12,863 bases of DNA, taken from positions 1-12,863 of the forward strand of contig JBBDRV010000011.1 in assembly GCA_040905285.1 (NCBI GenBank), read 5' to 3'. Below the pieces are notes generated by a model. The model saw only the letters and a list, made by a program, of their open reading frames with translations, had not been told where the DNA came from and ran no database searches. The DNA is from JBBDRV01 sp040905285. GTDB lineage: Bacteria > Bacteroidota > Rhodothermia > Balneolales > Balneolaceae. The position numbers and the translations under genes were made by a program. Below, piece after piece: positions 1 to 7,100 of this stretch; position 1 is the stretch's first letter; every line of letters starts with the position of its first letter.

Positions 1-852
1 TGTAATGGCACTTTGGGGTGTCTGGTTTTTCTCAATCCGGAACTCGTCTTCGAGCTCTTTGGCATTCTCGGTTGCGTTATCCATCGCAGCCATTCTGGCG
101 CCCTGTTCGGAAGCATTGGATTCCAGCAGGGCGCTCCAAAGCTGTACATTCAAATGAAGAGGCAGCAATTGCTCCAGAATACCTTCGGCATCCGGTTCAT
201 AAATGTAATCAATCACACCTACAGAATCATCCTCTTCCGGTTTAAGTTCCCCGGTCAACAGGTCGGAATCCACCGGAAGCAGCTGTTTTACCATCCGCCG
301 CTGTGTAATAATCGATTTAAATTCGTTATAGGCAACATGCACCTCGTCATAGGTTTCTTCGGTGAACTCGTCCATTGCATTTTCCATAATGCCTACGGCA
401 TTTGAATAATGCAAATCATCGAAAAACCCGGGATAAGAACGGACGACATTATAATTACGCTTTTTGAAATATGCATCGGCTTTTTTGCCAATGCAAACAA
501 GATCCAGGGTGTCACTGTCTAAAAAACTGCCGAAATCACTCCTCAGTGCAGACTCGACAACCTTAAACAGGTTATTGTTAAATCCGCCGCAGAGTCCCCG
601 GTCCGACCCGATCACGATAAAGAGTATGCGATCCCTCTCTTCCGGTACCCTGAGCAATTCACTGCTCATCTCCACACCGGAGACAAGGCGGGCGACAACC
701 TCACGCATTTTTGTGGCATAAGGCCGGGTTTCGACCATCCGCTGCTGGGCTTTACGCAGCCTGGCTGCAGCCACCATCTTCATTGCCTTGGTAATCTGTT
801 TCGTATTGTTAACCGATGAAATCCGGTTGCGTATATCCCGAAGGTTAGCCAT
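1..852 (-). CDS. atpG: ATP synthase F1 subunit gamma (3' end cut by window edge)
   Basis: Gamma is the central rotor shaft of F1; it turns inside the alpha/beta hexamer and links it to the c-ring. The frame is open from the ATG at 850-852 to base 1 and gives 284 residues. It starts MANLRDIRNRISSVNNTKQI, the classic gamma N-terminal helix, followed by AMKMVAAARLRKAQ. The motif DRGLCGGFNNN is present, and the second long helix (AAMDNATENAKELEDEF) lies near the end. The last visible residues, QSAIT, match the point in the family just before the final EI-rich stretch, so only about 15 residues should be missing. A good Shine-Dalgarno GGAGG lies 8 nt upstream, inside the end of atpA, whose stop is only 3 bp away; translational coupling is likely. 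The residues after about 195 (acidic LKPEEDD stretch) look like a mildly expanded loop. Confidence 0.96.
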   Translation of the reverse strand, partial: MANLRDIRNRISSVNNTKQITKAMKMVAAARLRKAQQRMVETRPYATKMREVVARLVSGVEMSSELLRVPEERDRILFIVIGSDRGLCGGFNNNLFKVVESALRSDFGSFLDSDTLDLVCIGKKADAYFKKRNYNVVRSYPGFFDDLHYSNAVGIMENAMDEFTEETYDEVHVAYNEFKSIITQRRMVKQLLPVDSDLLTGELKPEEDDSVGVIDYIYEPDAEGILEQLLPLHLNVQLWSALLESNASEQGARMAAMDNATENAKELEDEFRIEKNQTPQSAIT

Positions 853-855
853 CGG

Positions 856-2472
856 TTATGCCTCCGCCTGTACTGTCAGCTGATCGATAATTGTAGATGC
901 TATTTTAACCAGATTTTCGCCAAGCCCCTCGTCGAGCACTCCCGATGTCCCCAGGGCCTTCATCTCCTTGCTGTATTTAGCCGATACCGTTTGAAGGAAT
1001 TCCTGTTCAAATTCCCTGATTTTATCAACCGGCAGCCTGTCCAGAAGTCCTTCATTATTGATCTTCAGAAGAGCAATCTGATTTTCGACCGGCAGCGGCT
1101 GGTATTCGCCCTGCTTCATTAACTCAACCGTGCGCTCACCACGTTTAAGCTGTCTTTGGGTGGCCGGGTCCAGATCCGAGCCGAATTTTGCAAAGGCCTC
1201 CAGTTCCCTGTATTGGGCAAGATCAAGTTTCAGCGTGCCCGAGAGCTTCTTCATTGATTTGACCTGGGCCGACCCGCCTACACGCGATACGGATATACCC
1301 ACATCAATGGCCGGCCGGATGCCTGAATTAAAAAGTTCCGTATCCAGGAATATCTGACCGTCGGTTATAGATATTACATTGGTGGGAATATAAGCTGAAA
1401 CATCCCCCGCCTGGGTTTCGATGATAGGGAGGGCTGTGAGAGATCCCCCCGGTTTCAGTTTCGGCCTGAGCGAGTCAGGTACGTTGTTCATTTGTTTGAC
1501 AACGCCTTCATTGTCAATAATTTTTGCCGCTCTTTCCAGAAGGCGGCTGTGGAGATAAAATACATCACCGGGATACGCTTCCCGCCCCGGCGGCCTCCTC
1601 AGCAACAGGGACAGCTCACGATAAGCCACGGCCTGTTTTGAAAGATCATCGTAGATCACAAGAGCATGCCTGCCCGTATCACGGAAATATTCACCTATAG
1701 CTGCACCGGCAAAAGGGGCTATATACCGTTGTGGTGCTGTTGTACTGGCCGGGGCGGCAACGACAGTGGTATACCCCATCGCACCGTGCTCCTCAAGCTT
1801 ATTCACAATACCTGCAATGGTAGATCCCTTCTGGCCCACAGCCACATAGATACAGAAAACAGGCTTGTCAGTGTCCTGAGTTTGCTTCTGATTGATAATG
1901 GCATCAATCGCCACAGCCGTTTTTCCGGTCTGCCGGTCGCCTATAATAAGTTCACGCTGACCCCGTCCGATCGGTATAAGGGTATCGATGGCCTTGATTC
2001 CGGTCTGGACAGGTTCAGTTACAGGCTGCCGGTAGATAACTCCCGCCGCCTTTCTTTCCAGCGGCATCGACAGGGTCGACCCGGTAACAGCACCTTTTCC
2101 GTCAATCGGCCTTCCCAGTGGATCGATAACGCGCCCCAGCAGGCCGTCACCAACATCAAGGGCAGCAATGTTTTTTGTACGCTTTACGGTATGCCCCTCC
2201 TTAACAGAACTGGACGATCCGAAAAGCACGACACCCACATTGTCTTCTTCCAGGTTCAGAACCATTCCCCTGATCGGTTTGCCGTCTTCCTCAAGCGAAT
2301 CCGGAAGCTCGACAAGCTCCCCTGCCTGAACCTTTGAAAGTCCGTATACACGGGCGATACCATCCCCCACTTCCAGCACGGTACCGATGTCATAGACTTC
2401 GGTTTCGTTGTCAAAACCTGAAAGTTGTTTTCGCAATATTGCGGATACTTCGTCTGGCCTGACTTGACTCAT
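856..2472 (-). CDS. atpA: ATP synthase F1 subunit alpha
   Basis: Alpha forms the F1 hexamer with beta and carries the non-catalytic nucleotide sites. The 538-residue protein shows the P-loop GDRQTGKT at residues 178-185, the family signature PAIDVGISVSRVGGSAQ at 387-403 with the arginine finger R397 that reaches the catalytic site on beta, and the YRELSLLLRRPPGREAYPGD block near 284-303. It is longer than the roughly 500-515 residues common in Proteobacteria. Part of this is the segment at about 321-345 (VVKQMNNVPDSLRPKLK), which I recognise from Bacteroidota-type alpha subunits and which is my best taxonomic clue. The ATG at 2470-2472 has a GAGG ribosome site 11 nt upstream. It sits 24 bp after atpH and 3 bp before atpG, so it is co-transcribed with them. 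Confidence 0.98.
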   Translation of the reverse strand: MSQVRPDEVSAILRKQLSGFDNETEVYDIGTVLEVGDGIARVYGLSKVQAGELVELPDSLEEDGKPIRGMVLNLEEDNVGVVLFGSSSSVKEGHTVKRTKNIAALDVGDGLLGRVIDPLGRPIDGKGAVTGSTLSMPLERKAAGVIYRQPVTEPVQTGIKAIDTLIPIGRGQRELIIGDRQTGKTAVAIDAIINQKQTQDTDKPVFCIYVAVGQKGSTIAGIVNKLEEHGAMGYTTVVAAPASTTAPQRYIAPFAGAAIGEYFRDTGRHALVIYDDLSKQAVAYRELSLLLRRPPGREAYPGDVFYLHSRLLERAAKIIDNEGVVKQMNNVPDSLRPKLKPGGSLTALPIIETQAGDVSAYIPTNVISITDGQIFLDTELFNSGIRPAIDVGISVSRVGGSAQVKSMKKLSGTLKLDLAQYRELEAFAKFGSDLDPATQRQLKRGERTVELMKQGEYQPLPVENQIALLKINNEGLLDRLPVDKIREFEQEFLQTVSAKYSKEMKALGTSGVLDEGLGENLVKIASTIIDQLTVQAEA

Positions 2473-2496
2473 GATCTGTTTACCTCGAATTTCAAT

Positions 2497-3042
2497 TTAT
2501 ATATCTGCTTCATTAAAGAGCGTTTTAAGACGGTTTATTTTGTGTTTAACTGTCCCGTCTATGACTGTATCATCTATTTGAACAGCCATTCCGCCGATTA
2601 AATCAGGTTTTTCAGTATAGCTGGCGTCCACCTTCTTTCCGGTAACGGATTCAAGGACCTCTCTGAGTTTGCTCCGGATATCTTCCGAAACATCCATCGC
2701 AGTATAGACACTTACATCAATAATACCGGCATGTTCTTTATAGAGATCTATAAATCCACGCATTATTTGATCAAGCAGCGTCTCACGGCCTTTTCTGGAA
2801 ATCAGATCCAGGAAATTAAACATGAGGTCTTCTGTTACAGAACCTTCGAATATGGATTCCAGAGCTTCTTTCTTATCATCCGTATTGATAACCGGACTTT
2901 TGAGAAAAAGCCTGAGTTCCCTTGAGGAAGAAAGCGTTTGATCAATCAACCGGACGTCCTCCAGTATCTTGTCAAGCTGGTCCTGCTCTATCGCGATTTG
3001 TAACAGCGCATTTGCATAACGCCTCGCAGGTTTTGATATCAT
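2497..3042 (-). CDS. atpH: ATP synthase F1 subunit delta (peripheral stalk)
   Basis: Delta (OSCP) caps the F1 head and ties it to the b-subunit stalk so that alpha/beta do not spin with the rotor. The product is 181 residues, normal for the family. The N-terminal six-helix domain starts KPARRYANALLQIA. The C-terminal signature sits at residues 149-170, with GG at 150-151 followed by AVQIDDTVIDGTVKHKI, and it ends with a helix RLKTLF. The gene begins with ATG 10 bp after the stop of atpF and ends 24 bp before atpA. The ribosome site is weak (GAGTAG), which suggests reliance on coupling to atpF. Nothing is missing or unusual. Confidence 0.96.
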   Translation of the reverse strand: MISKPARRYANALLQIAIEQDQLDKILEDVRLIDQTLSSSRELRLFLKSPVINTDDKKEALESIFEGSVTEDLMFNFLDLISRKGRETLLDQIMRGFIDLYKEHAGIIDVSVYTAMDVSEDIRSKLREVLESVTGKKVDASYTEKPDLIGGMAVQIDDTVIDGTVKHKINRLKTLFNEADI

Positions 3043-3052
3043 GTGCCGCTAC

Positions 3053-3568
3053 TCAGTTCTTTGACAGATTATCGATATACCGATTCACAATCTTCTTGTT
3101 TTTTTCTTTGTCCAATTCCGAATCAATAATGATTGAGGCCGCTTTTATGGCAAGGTCCGCTACTTCACTCCGCAATTCGATCAGGGCACGCTGCTTTTCC
3201 TGCTCAATAGAATTTTTTGCATCCTTGAGCATTCTGGAAGCTTCCTGTTTGGAATTCTCTATGCGCTCCGACCGCAGCAGTTCTGCCTCTTCAACTGCCT
3301 TTTTACGAATCTTCTGCGCTTCCATTTCAGCCTCGCGCAGCGCTTTTTTGTTCTCGTCGGAGATCTTTTCAGCCCTGGCAATCGCCTCTTCCGCAGACTC
3401 CAGGGAATCCTTTATCCGTTTTTCACGCTCATCAAGAGCCTTTGCAATATGAGGCATGGCATACTTTCCCATTGCCCATATGAATATCACCATGGATATC
3501 AAGACCCATATTGCAAATCCGGTGTTAAACGAAAGAAGTCCGCCGCCGCCTGCTGCTAGGAAAACCAT
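3053..3568 (-). CDS. atpF: ATP synthase Fo subunit b
   Basis: Subunit b is the peripheral stalk: a single N-terminal membrane helix followed by a long cytoplasmic coiled coil that reaches delta. The 171-residue product has a short Gly-rich start (LAAGGGG), a hydrophobic segment at about residues 15-34 (NTGFAIWVLISMVIFIWAMG) and then an almost unbroken Glu/Lys/Ala-rich helix from about 42 to 150. This is the usual length and layout. Only one b-type gene is present, so b is probably a homodimer rather than a b/b' pair. The ATG is preceded by AGGAG 6 nt upstream. It follows atpE by 24 bp and precedes atpH by 10 bp. Confidence 0.96.
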   Translation of the reverse strand: MVFLAAGGGGLLSFNTGFAIWVLISMVIFIWAMGKYAMPHIAKALDEREKRIKDSLESAEEAIARAEKISDENKKALREAEMEAQKIRKKAVEEAELLRSERIENSKQEASRMLKDAKNSIEQEKQRALIELRSEVADLAIKAASIIIDSELDKEKNKKIVNRYIDNLSKN

Positions 3569-3592
3569 GTTTGCTCCTGTTTATTATGATTA

Positions 3593-3811
3593 CTACCCGA
3601 TTTGTAGGGCCAGCAGAATACAGACAATCGCGCCGATCAGTGCCACACCTTCAATAAAGGCTGCGGTCAAGATCATGGCACCACGAATATCTCCAGCAGC
3701 TGCCGGCTGGCGGGCGATACTCTCTGTAGCACCTTTGCCTATCATTCCGATTCCGATTCCGGCGCCAATTGCAATAAGCCCGGCACCTATACCAGCTCCT
3801 AATAGTCCCAT
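3593..3811 (-). CDS. atpE: ATP synthase Fo subunit c, proton type
   Basis: Subunit c forms the rotor ring that carries ions through the membrane. The 72-residue hairpin has a Gly-rich first helix (GAGIGAGLIAIGAGIGIG), the polar loop ARQPAAAGDI around R34-Q35-P36, and a second helix with the essential carboxylate E54 (AAFIEGVALIG). Aligned by eye with Na+-binding c subunits such as that of Ilyobacter, the Gln ligand of helix 1 is replaced by I21 and the Ser/Thr after the Glu by G55/V56, so the ring is inferred to carry protons. An AGGA ribosome site precedes the ATG. The gene is short and lies between atpB (33 bp gap) and atpF (24 bp gap), as expected for an operon. Confidence 0.97.
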   Translation of the reverse strand: MGLLGAGIGAGLIAIGAGIGIGMIGKGATESIARQPAAAGDIRGAMILTAAFIEGVALIGAIVCILLALQIG

Positions 3812-3844
3812 AGTTCTAATCCTGTTTTATTGTTCATTTAAGGT

Positions 3845-5002
3845 TTAACCATTCACATCAGTAGAATGCACAACAGACGTATCGTGCGTTTCTTCATGCT
3901 GATGTTCTTCAGCCGCCATGCCGATAAATACGGCAGAGAGAAGCGTGAAAATATACGCCTGCAAGAGCGCGATAAATGTTTTTAATGCATAAAGCAATAC
4001 GGTCAGCGAAACCCATATAATTCCTGAACCCATGCCGAAGGCTGCCCCGAACTTCTCTGTAAAGATAAAAATCAATCCGAGGATGCAGATAATCATAATC
4101 TTGCCGGACAGCATATTTGCAAAAAGACGAATGGCCAGGGCAAGCGGCTTGGTGAACAGCCCGATAATTTCAACCGGTGTGAGAATCAGGCGCACCAGCG
4201 GATGGACACCCGGAAACATGAAAATATGCTGCCAGTAATCCCTGGTGCCACTGAACTGGGTAATAAAGAAGGTAATGCCCGCCAGTGTAGCTGTCACTGT
4301 CAAATCCGCCGTAGCTGACGCCCCCCAGGGCAGCAGGCCGAACAGATTCATGAATGTGATCGACATGAAGATGGAAAAGAGATAGGTCACGTACTTCCTG
4401 TACTTCTCGCCGGGTATGTATTCCCTGGCAATGTCATCACGGATGAAGACGTACAAAACCTCGAATATGTTATGGAGAATCCCTCTCGGTTCCGTTGCAG
4501 AACCCACCCCGCTTTTATAGCGCCGGGCCGCTCCCCACGTAATCAGGAATGTCAGTATAATGCCGAACCAGACAAACATCAGATGAGAGGTAATCGAAAA
4601 ATTTATGGCAACCGGCGTGCCGTCGGCCCGTACTATCCCGTCCTGCTCCATAACAAATTCTCCGGAATCAAGAGCCTGCTGAGTACTGGCATAGACATAA
4701 AACCGGCCGGCGACATAATATATTCGGGGCAAATACAGATAAAAACCGGCTATTTCAAGATAGTCATGATCAAGCACGGTTCCCATGACATCTATGGGGC
4801 TGTCTGACCCTGCCTCATCAGAAACTTCGGAATAACCCGTGCCCGGCGTATCCGGCGGATCAGATTCCTGTAAAACCAAATCTGAAGCCATCGAATCTGA
4901 AACCAACAAATCTGAAGCCATGGAATCTGAAGCCATCAAACCCGGAAAAAGAAGTAAAAAAAACAGTACGGTTAGAAAGAGGCGTCGCAGAGCTGTCGGC
5001 AT
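3845..5002 (-). CDS. atpB: ATP synthase Fo subunit a with long N-terminal extension
   Basis: Subunit a forms the proton half-channels against the c-ring. From the ATG at 5000-5002 the product is 385 residues. The conserved arginine is R292 in ALAIRLFANMLSGK, and the last conserved helix holds Q348 in IALLQAYIFTLLSAVF. Before the membrane core is an extension of about 130 residues: a signal-like segment (residues 1-23, RR then a run of L/F), four Ser-Asp pentapeptide repeats, then a domain with LEIAGFYLYLPRIYYVAGRFYVY. Such an extension fits Bacteroidota-type AtpB. The C-terminus is His/Glu-rich (EEHQHEETH). An in-frame TTG at 5053 would add 17 residues but would overlap the preceding gene by 20 bp and bury the signal peptide, so I prefer the ATG. 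No ribosome site is clear for either. Confidence 0.94.
   Translation of the reverse strand: MPTALRRLFLTVLFFLLLFPGLMASDSMASDLLVSDSMASDLVLQESDPPDTPGTGYSEVSDEAGSDSPIDVMGTVLDHDYLEIAGFYLYLPRIYYVAGRFYVYASTQQALDSGEFVMEQDGIVRADGTPVAINFSITSHLMFVWFGIILTFLITWGAARRYKSGVGSATEPRGILHNIFEVLYVFIRDDIAREYIPGEKYRKYVTYLFSIFMSITFMNLFGLLPWGASATADLTVTATLAGITFFITQFSGTRDYWQHIFMFPGVHPLVRLILTPVEIIGLFTKPLALAIRLFANMLSGKIMIICILGLIFIFTEKFGAAFGMGSGIIWVSLTVLLYALKTFIALLQAYIFTLLSAVFIGMAAEEHQHEETHDTSVVHSTDVNG
4879..4938 (-). repeat. Four tandem 15-bp repeats inside atpB
   Basis: Four imperfect head-to-tail copies of a 15-bp unit (plus-strand reading aatctgaagccatcg and variants) start at 4879, 4894, 4909 and 4924. Because 15 is a multiple of 3, gain or loss of a unit keeps the atpB frame. 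They encode pentapeptides of the form (M/L)(A/V)SD(S/L), placed right after the predicted signal peptide of subunit a. Copies 1, 3 and 4 are nearly the same; copy 2 is the most diverged. Confidence 0.85.
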
Positions 5003-5033
5003 CTGTAAATTTAGCTGTTTAAAGAGATCACGT

Positions 5034-5414
5034 TCAGGAATGTCTGGATGCAAACGTTTTGTTGATCAATATGACATCGATTACAGAATGGAAAATATAC
5101 GAAATTATAAAACTTAGAGTAAAGGAAATTTGCTCAAAATTTCCCGAGAGAAGTAACGTGGTAAAAAGGGTCAGTATCAGAAAAAAGCGGACAAAGACAC
5201 TCAGATAAAACCAGAGAAGAAAAGCCTGCTGATCCAGATCCCTGATCAGCCGGATGACAACAAAATGGCTCAACACTGCAAACCATCCAGTGAAATAGCC
5301 GACCCCCCAGGAAAACGCCAGTTCCGGCACGGTTATCAGGCCGGCCGCTGTAAAAACAGAAGCTCCTGCAGTCATGGCCGTCAGTTCTTTTTTATCCCGG
5401 CTCCAGTCGACCAT
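5034..5414 (-). CDS. AtpI-like four-helix membrane protein before atpB
   Basis: The 126-residue product is very hydrophobic, with about four membrane segments at residues 12-29, 34-54, 64-89 and 95-115 and a short basic cytosolic start (WSRDKKE). Size, topology and position directly before atpB match AtpI (F1Fo subunit I) proteins, which in other bacteria help assemble the c-ring or move divalent ions. I see no sequence motif strong enough to prove membership, so the name rests on context and topology. The ATG at 5412-5414 follows the stop of the AtpZ-like gene by 4 bp; the stop is 31 bp before the chosen atpB start. No Shine-Dalgarno is visible, so translation is probably coupled to the gene before it. 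Confidence 0.75.
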   Translation of the reverse strand: MVDWSRDKKELTAMTAGASVFTAAGLITVPELAFSWGVGYFTGWFAVLSHFVVIRLIRDLDQQAFLLWFYLSVFVRFFLILTLFTTLLLSGNFEQISFTLSFIISYIFHSVIDVILINKTFASRHS

Positions 5415-5418
5415 TCTG

Positions 5419-5634
5419 TCACTGATCCTGTTCAGAGTTTCGAATAAGCCTGGCGATAATGCCGGACAGTATCAGAATACCTGTGAAAGCACCCAGCAGT
5501 AAAAACCACGGGGACGTATCCAGCCGGATGTCCACCCAGTACCCGATTAATATCGGGATGCTTAACCCACCGGCTATTTCCAGTCCCAGAGAAAGATGCC
5601 TCAGGTATTCCCGGTTATTCGGATCCTTTACCAA
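5419..5634 (-). CDS. AtpZ/AtpI-family small membrane protein (ATPase gene1 type)
   Basis: The 71-residue product has two membrane helices (about residues 15-31 and 41-61) flanked by charged ends. The motif GYWVD at 31-35, followed by SPWFLLLGAFTGIL, fits the small AtpZ (ATPase_gene1) family found at the head of many F1Fo operons. Members have been linked to Mg2+/Ca2+ supply or assembly of the enzyme; the role here is inferred from family and position. There is no Met codon in the frame. The likely start is the TTG at 5632-5634, one base after the stop of the bactofilin gene, which points to re-initiation by ribosomes finishing bactofilin. The downstream AtpI-like gene begins 4 bp after the stop. 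Confidence 0.85.
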   Translation of the reverse strand: MVKDPNNREYLRHLSLGLEIAGGLSIPILIGYWVDIRLDTSPWFLLLGAFTGILILSGIIARLIRNSEQDQ

Positions 5635-5635
5635 A

Positions 5636-6091
5636 TCAGGCGGCGCCTTCCTTAAAGGATGTATTCGGGCTGTTCAATTCGGACGGACCTTTTGCAGAAG
5701 CGGATATGTTATCCACACCCATATTGCAGTTTCCACTGATCTGCGCACCTTCTTCAACCAGGAGGGTTTTCGTATGAATATCCCCGTCAATCACAGCAGA
5801 TTCCCGTAATACCAGTTTGCCCTCGATAAAGAGCTCGCCGTCAAGTTTACCGGCAATATCCGCATCCCCTGCCCTGATATTACCCTTGACCCGGCCGGAT
5901 GAGGTCAGAATGACTTTGCCTTTTGACCTGGCCTCCCCCTCAACATTGCCCGAAATACGAATATCGTTGTCTGAATGAATATCACCGGTCAGACGTGTAC
6001 CCTCACTTATCATATTGAGGGTGGGAGGTCCGCCTGAACTGTTCGATTTTGAATTGTTGGTCTTGGTCTTGGCAGCTTCTTTGCTAAACAT
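5636..6091 (-). CDS. Bactofilin (polymer-forming cytoskeletal protein)
   Basis: Bactofilins polymerise without nucleotides through a right-handed beta-helix and act as scaffolds for cell-wall enzymes. From the ATG at 6089-6091 the product is 151 residues: a short basic Ser/Asn-rich tail (1-25), the DUF583 beta-helix at about 27-125 with repeated rungs (GTRLTGDI, DIRISGNVEGEA, GRVKGNIRAGDADIAGKLDG, AVIDGDIHTKTLLVEEGAQI), and a flexible C-tail. I chose this start because MFSKEAAK resembles the MFSK-type membrane-targeting start I recall for bactofilins, and because it lies 5 bp after the stop of the M23 gene. The open frame runs up to 6145, but that start would overlap the M23 gene. The partner peptidase just upstream suggests the two work together at the envelope. 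Confidence 0.93.
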   Translation of the reverse strand: MFSKEAAKTKTNNSKSNSSGGPPTLNMISEGTRLTGDIHSDNDIRISGNVEGEARSKGKVILTSSGRVKGNIRAGDADIAGKLDGELFIEGKLVLRESAVIDGDIHTKTLLVEEGAQISGNCNMGVDNISASAKGPSELNSPNTSFKEGAA

Positions 6092-6096
6092 GATCT

Positions 6097-6948
6097 TTAC
6101 CTGATTAGATACATTTGAGGATCTTGTGCAACCCCGTTTTTCCATATTTCAAGATGCAGGTGGGATCCGAAACTCAGGGCACCCTTATCGCCGGCCGTGC
6201 CCAGTATGTCACCCCGTAATACAATGTCCCCGTCCTGCTTGAAAAGTTGTGCCCCGTGTTTATAGACACTCATATATCCATCCCCGTGCTGAAGATAGAT
6301 CACATAACCGTATTTGACAGTCCAGCCGGCATTGACAACTGTACCATCTGCAATCGCTCTGAACTCCGAATGTTCCCGTGCAGCAATATCTATTCCAAAA
6401 TGTGTGTCATCAGCAGAAAAACGCTGGCTCAGGGTCCCTTCAATCGGGTATGATGCCGGGAATACCGGAGCATCTTTAAGAATGTCGGAAAAAATAATTT
6501 CATCACGCGACAGCATTTTATAAGCCGGTTTTTCACTCCCCGGGCCGGAAAATCCTGATGAAGCGACCGGTCTTTCCAGCCCCTGGTTTACAAAATCGGT
6601 CGAAAACAGGGTATCCGGAGTTTCCACCAATATCTGTTTTAAATCCAGCAGCTGTTTATCCCGGGCATCCAGGGAGTCGCTCAGGGCAAATACTTTCTCC
6701 GTAACGGAAAGTATTTCCTGCCTCAGGCTTTCATCCTGCTGATACTGGTACATGGAGCCAATCGGTGTTATAAAAAAAATAAGTGTTGTCAGGAAGACCG
6801 AAACAGCCACCACCACCAGGGCCAGCCGGAGAATATCCGATGAACGGAAGCTGAAGGAACTGGACTGTTCCGGTTCGTCGTCATCCAGAACCATCACTGT
6901 AACGTCACCATCACGCCTGGAGAATATTTTTTTAAAAAAATCCCACAT
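6097..6948 (-). CDS. Membrane-anchored M23 endopeptidase (LytM type)
   Basis: The 283-residue protein has a charged cytoplasmic start (residues 1-40, with acidic LDDDEPE), one membrane helix at about 41-62, a helical, probably coiled-coil stretch at 66-108, a linker and a C-terminal M23 (LytM) domain from about 160. The Zn ligands and catalytic residues are all visible: H183 and D187 in HFGID, H231 in SVYKHG, and H263-L-H265 in GSHLHLEIW. It should therefore be an active peptidoglycan cross-link endopeptidase facing the periplasm. Pairing with bactofilin (stop to start 5 bp) recalls the CcmA-Csd shape module of Helicobacter, where bactofilin places or controls an M23 enzyme. The start ATG at 6946-6948 has no clear ribosome site; it is the first gene of the train that leads into the ATP synthase genes. 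Confidence 0.93.
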   Translation of the reverse strand: MWDFFKKIFSRRDGDVTVMVLDDDEPEQSSSFSFRSSDILRLALVVVAVSVFLTTLIFFITPIGSMYQYQQDESLRQEILSVTEKVFALSDSLDARDKQLLDLKQILVETPDTLFSTDFVNQGLERPVASSGFSGPGSEKPAYKMLSRDEIIFSDILKDAPVFPASYPIEGTLSQRFSADDTHFGIDIAAREHSEFRAIADGTVVNAGWTVKYGYVIYLQHGDGYMSVYKHGAQLFKQDGDIVLRGDILGTAGDKGALSFGSHLHLEIWKNGVAQDPQMYLIR

Positions 6949-6997
6949 AGTGACTGTAAAGCAAGCTGTTAGTTTTAATCGGTTCTATCCCATTTAT

Positions 6998-7043
6998 GCA
7001 GTCTGTCGGACTTATCTTTCTGTTCCTGAGTCCGACAGGCTGC
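6998..7043. repeat. Long inverted repeat (hairpin) in the leader of the M23 gene
   Basis: Arms 6998-7012 and 7029-7043 pair over 15 positions with one imperfection (position 7002 against 7039), including a perfect 10-bp core (ctgtcggact / agtccgacag); the loop is 16 nt. It lies 50 bp before the M23 start codon. There is no T-run on either strand after the arm, so it does not look like a standard Rho-independent terminator. It could be a leader RNA hairpin, a protein binding site, or a terminator of a less usual kind for guaB. Confidence 0.7.
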
Positions 7044-7100
7044 CAGTCAGTTATCTACCCCTCAAGAAAGAGAAGATGATCGAAAGCTACAAATGTTACA

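Noticed and set aside
1666..2337. Plus-strand open frame of 223 codons opposite atpA
   Set aside because: It lies wholly antisense to a highly conserved gene and its translation has no family character.
2922..3452. Plus-strand Ser/Phe/Arg-rich frame opposite atpF and atpH
   Set aside because: Its odd composition is what an antisense reading of a Glu/Lys/Ala coiled coil gives.
5003..5053. TTG start of atpB at 5053
   Set aside because: It overlaps the previous gene by 20 bp and adds 17 charged residues ahead of a good signal peptide.
6092..6145. Longer bactofilin start at 6145
   Set aside because: It overlaps the end of the M23 gene and reads Arg/Ser/Cys-rich sequence unlike bactofilins; the ATG at 6091 gives MFSKEAAK and a 5-bp gap.
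6998..7043. Calling the long hairpin a Rho-independent terminator
   Set aside because: Neither strand has a T-run after the stem; kept as an unexplained inverted repeat.
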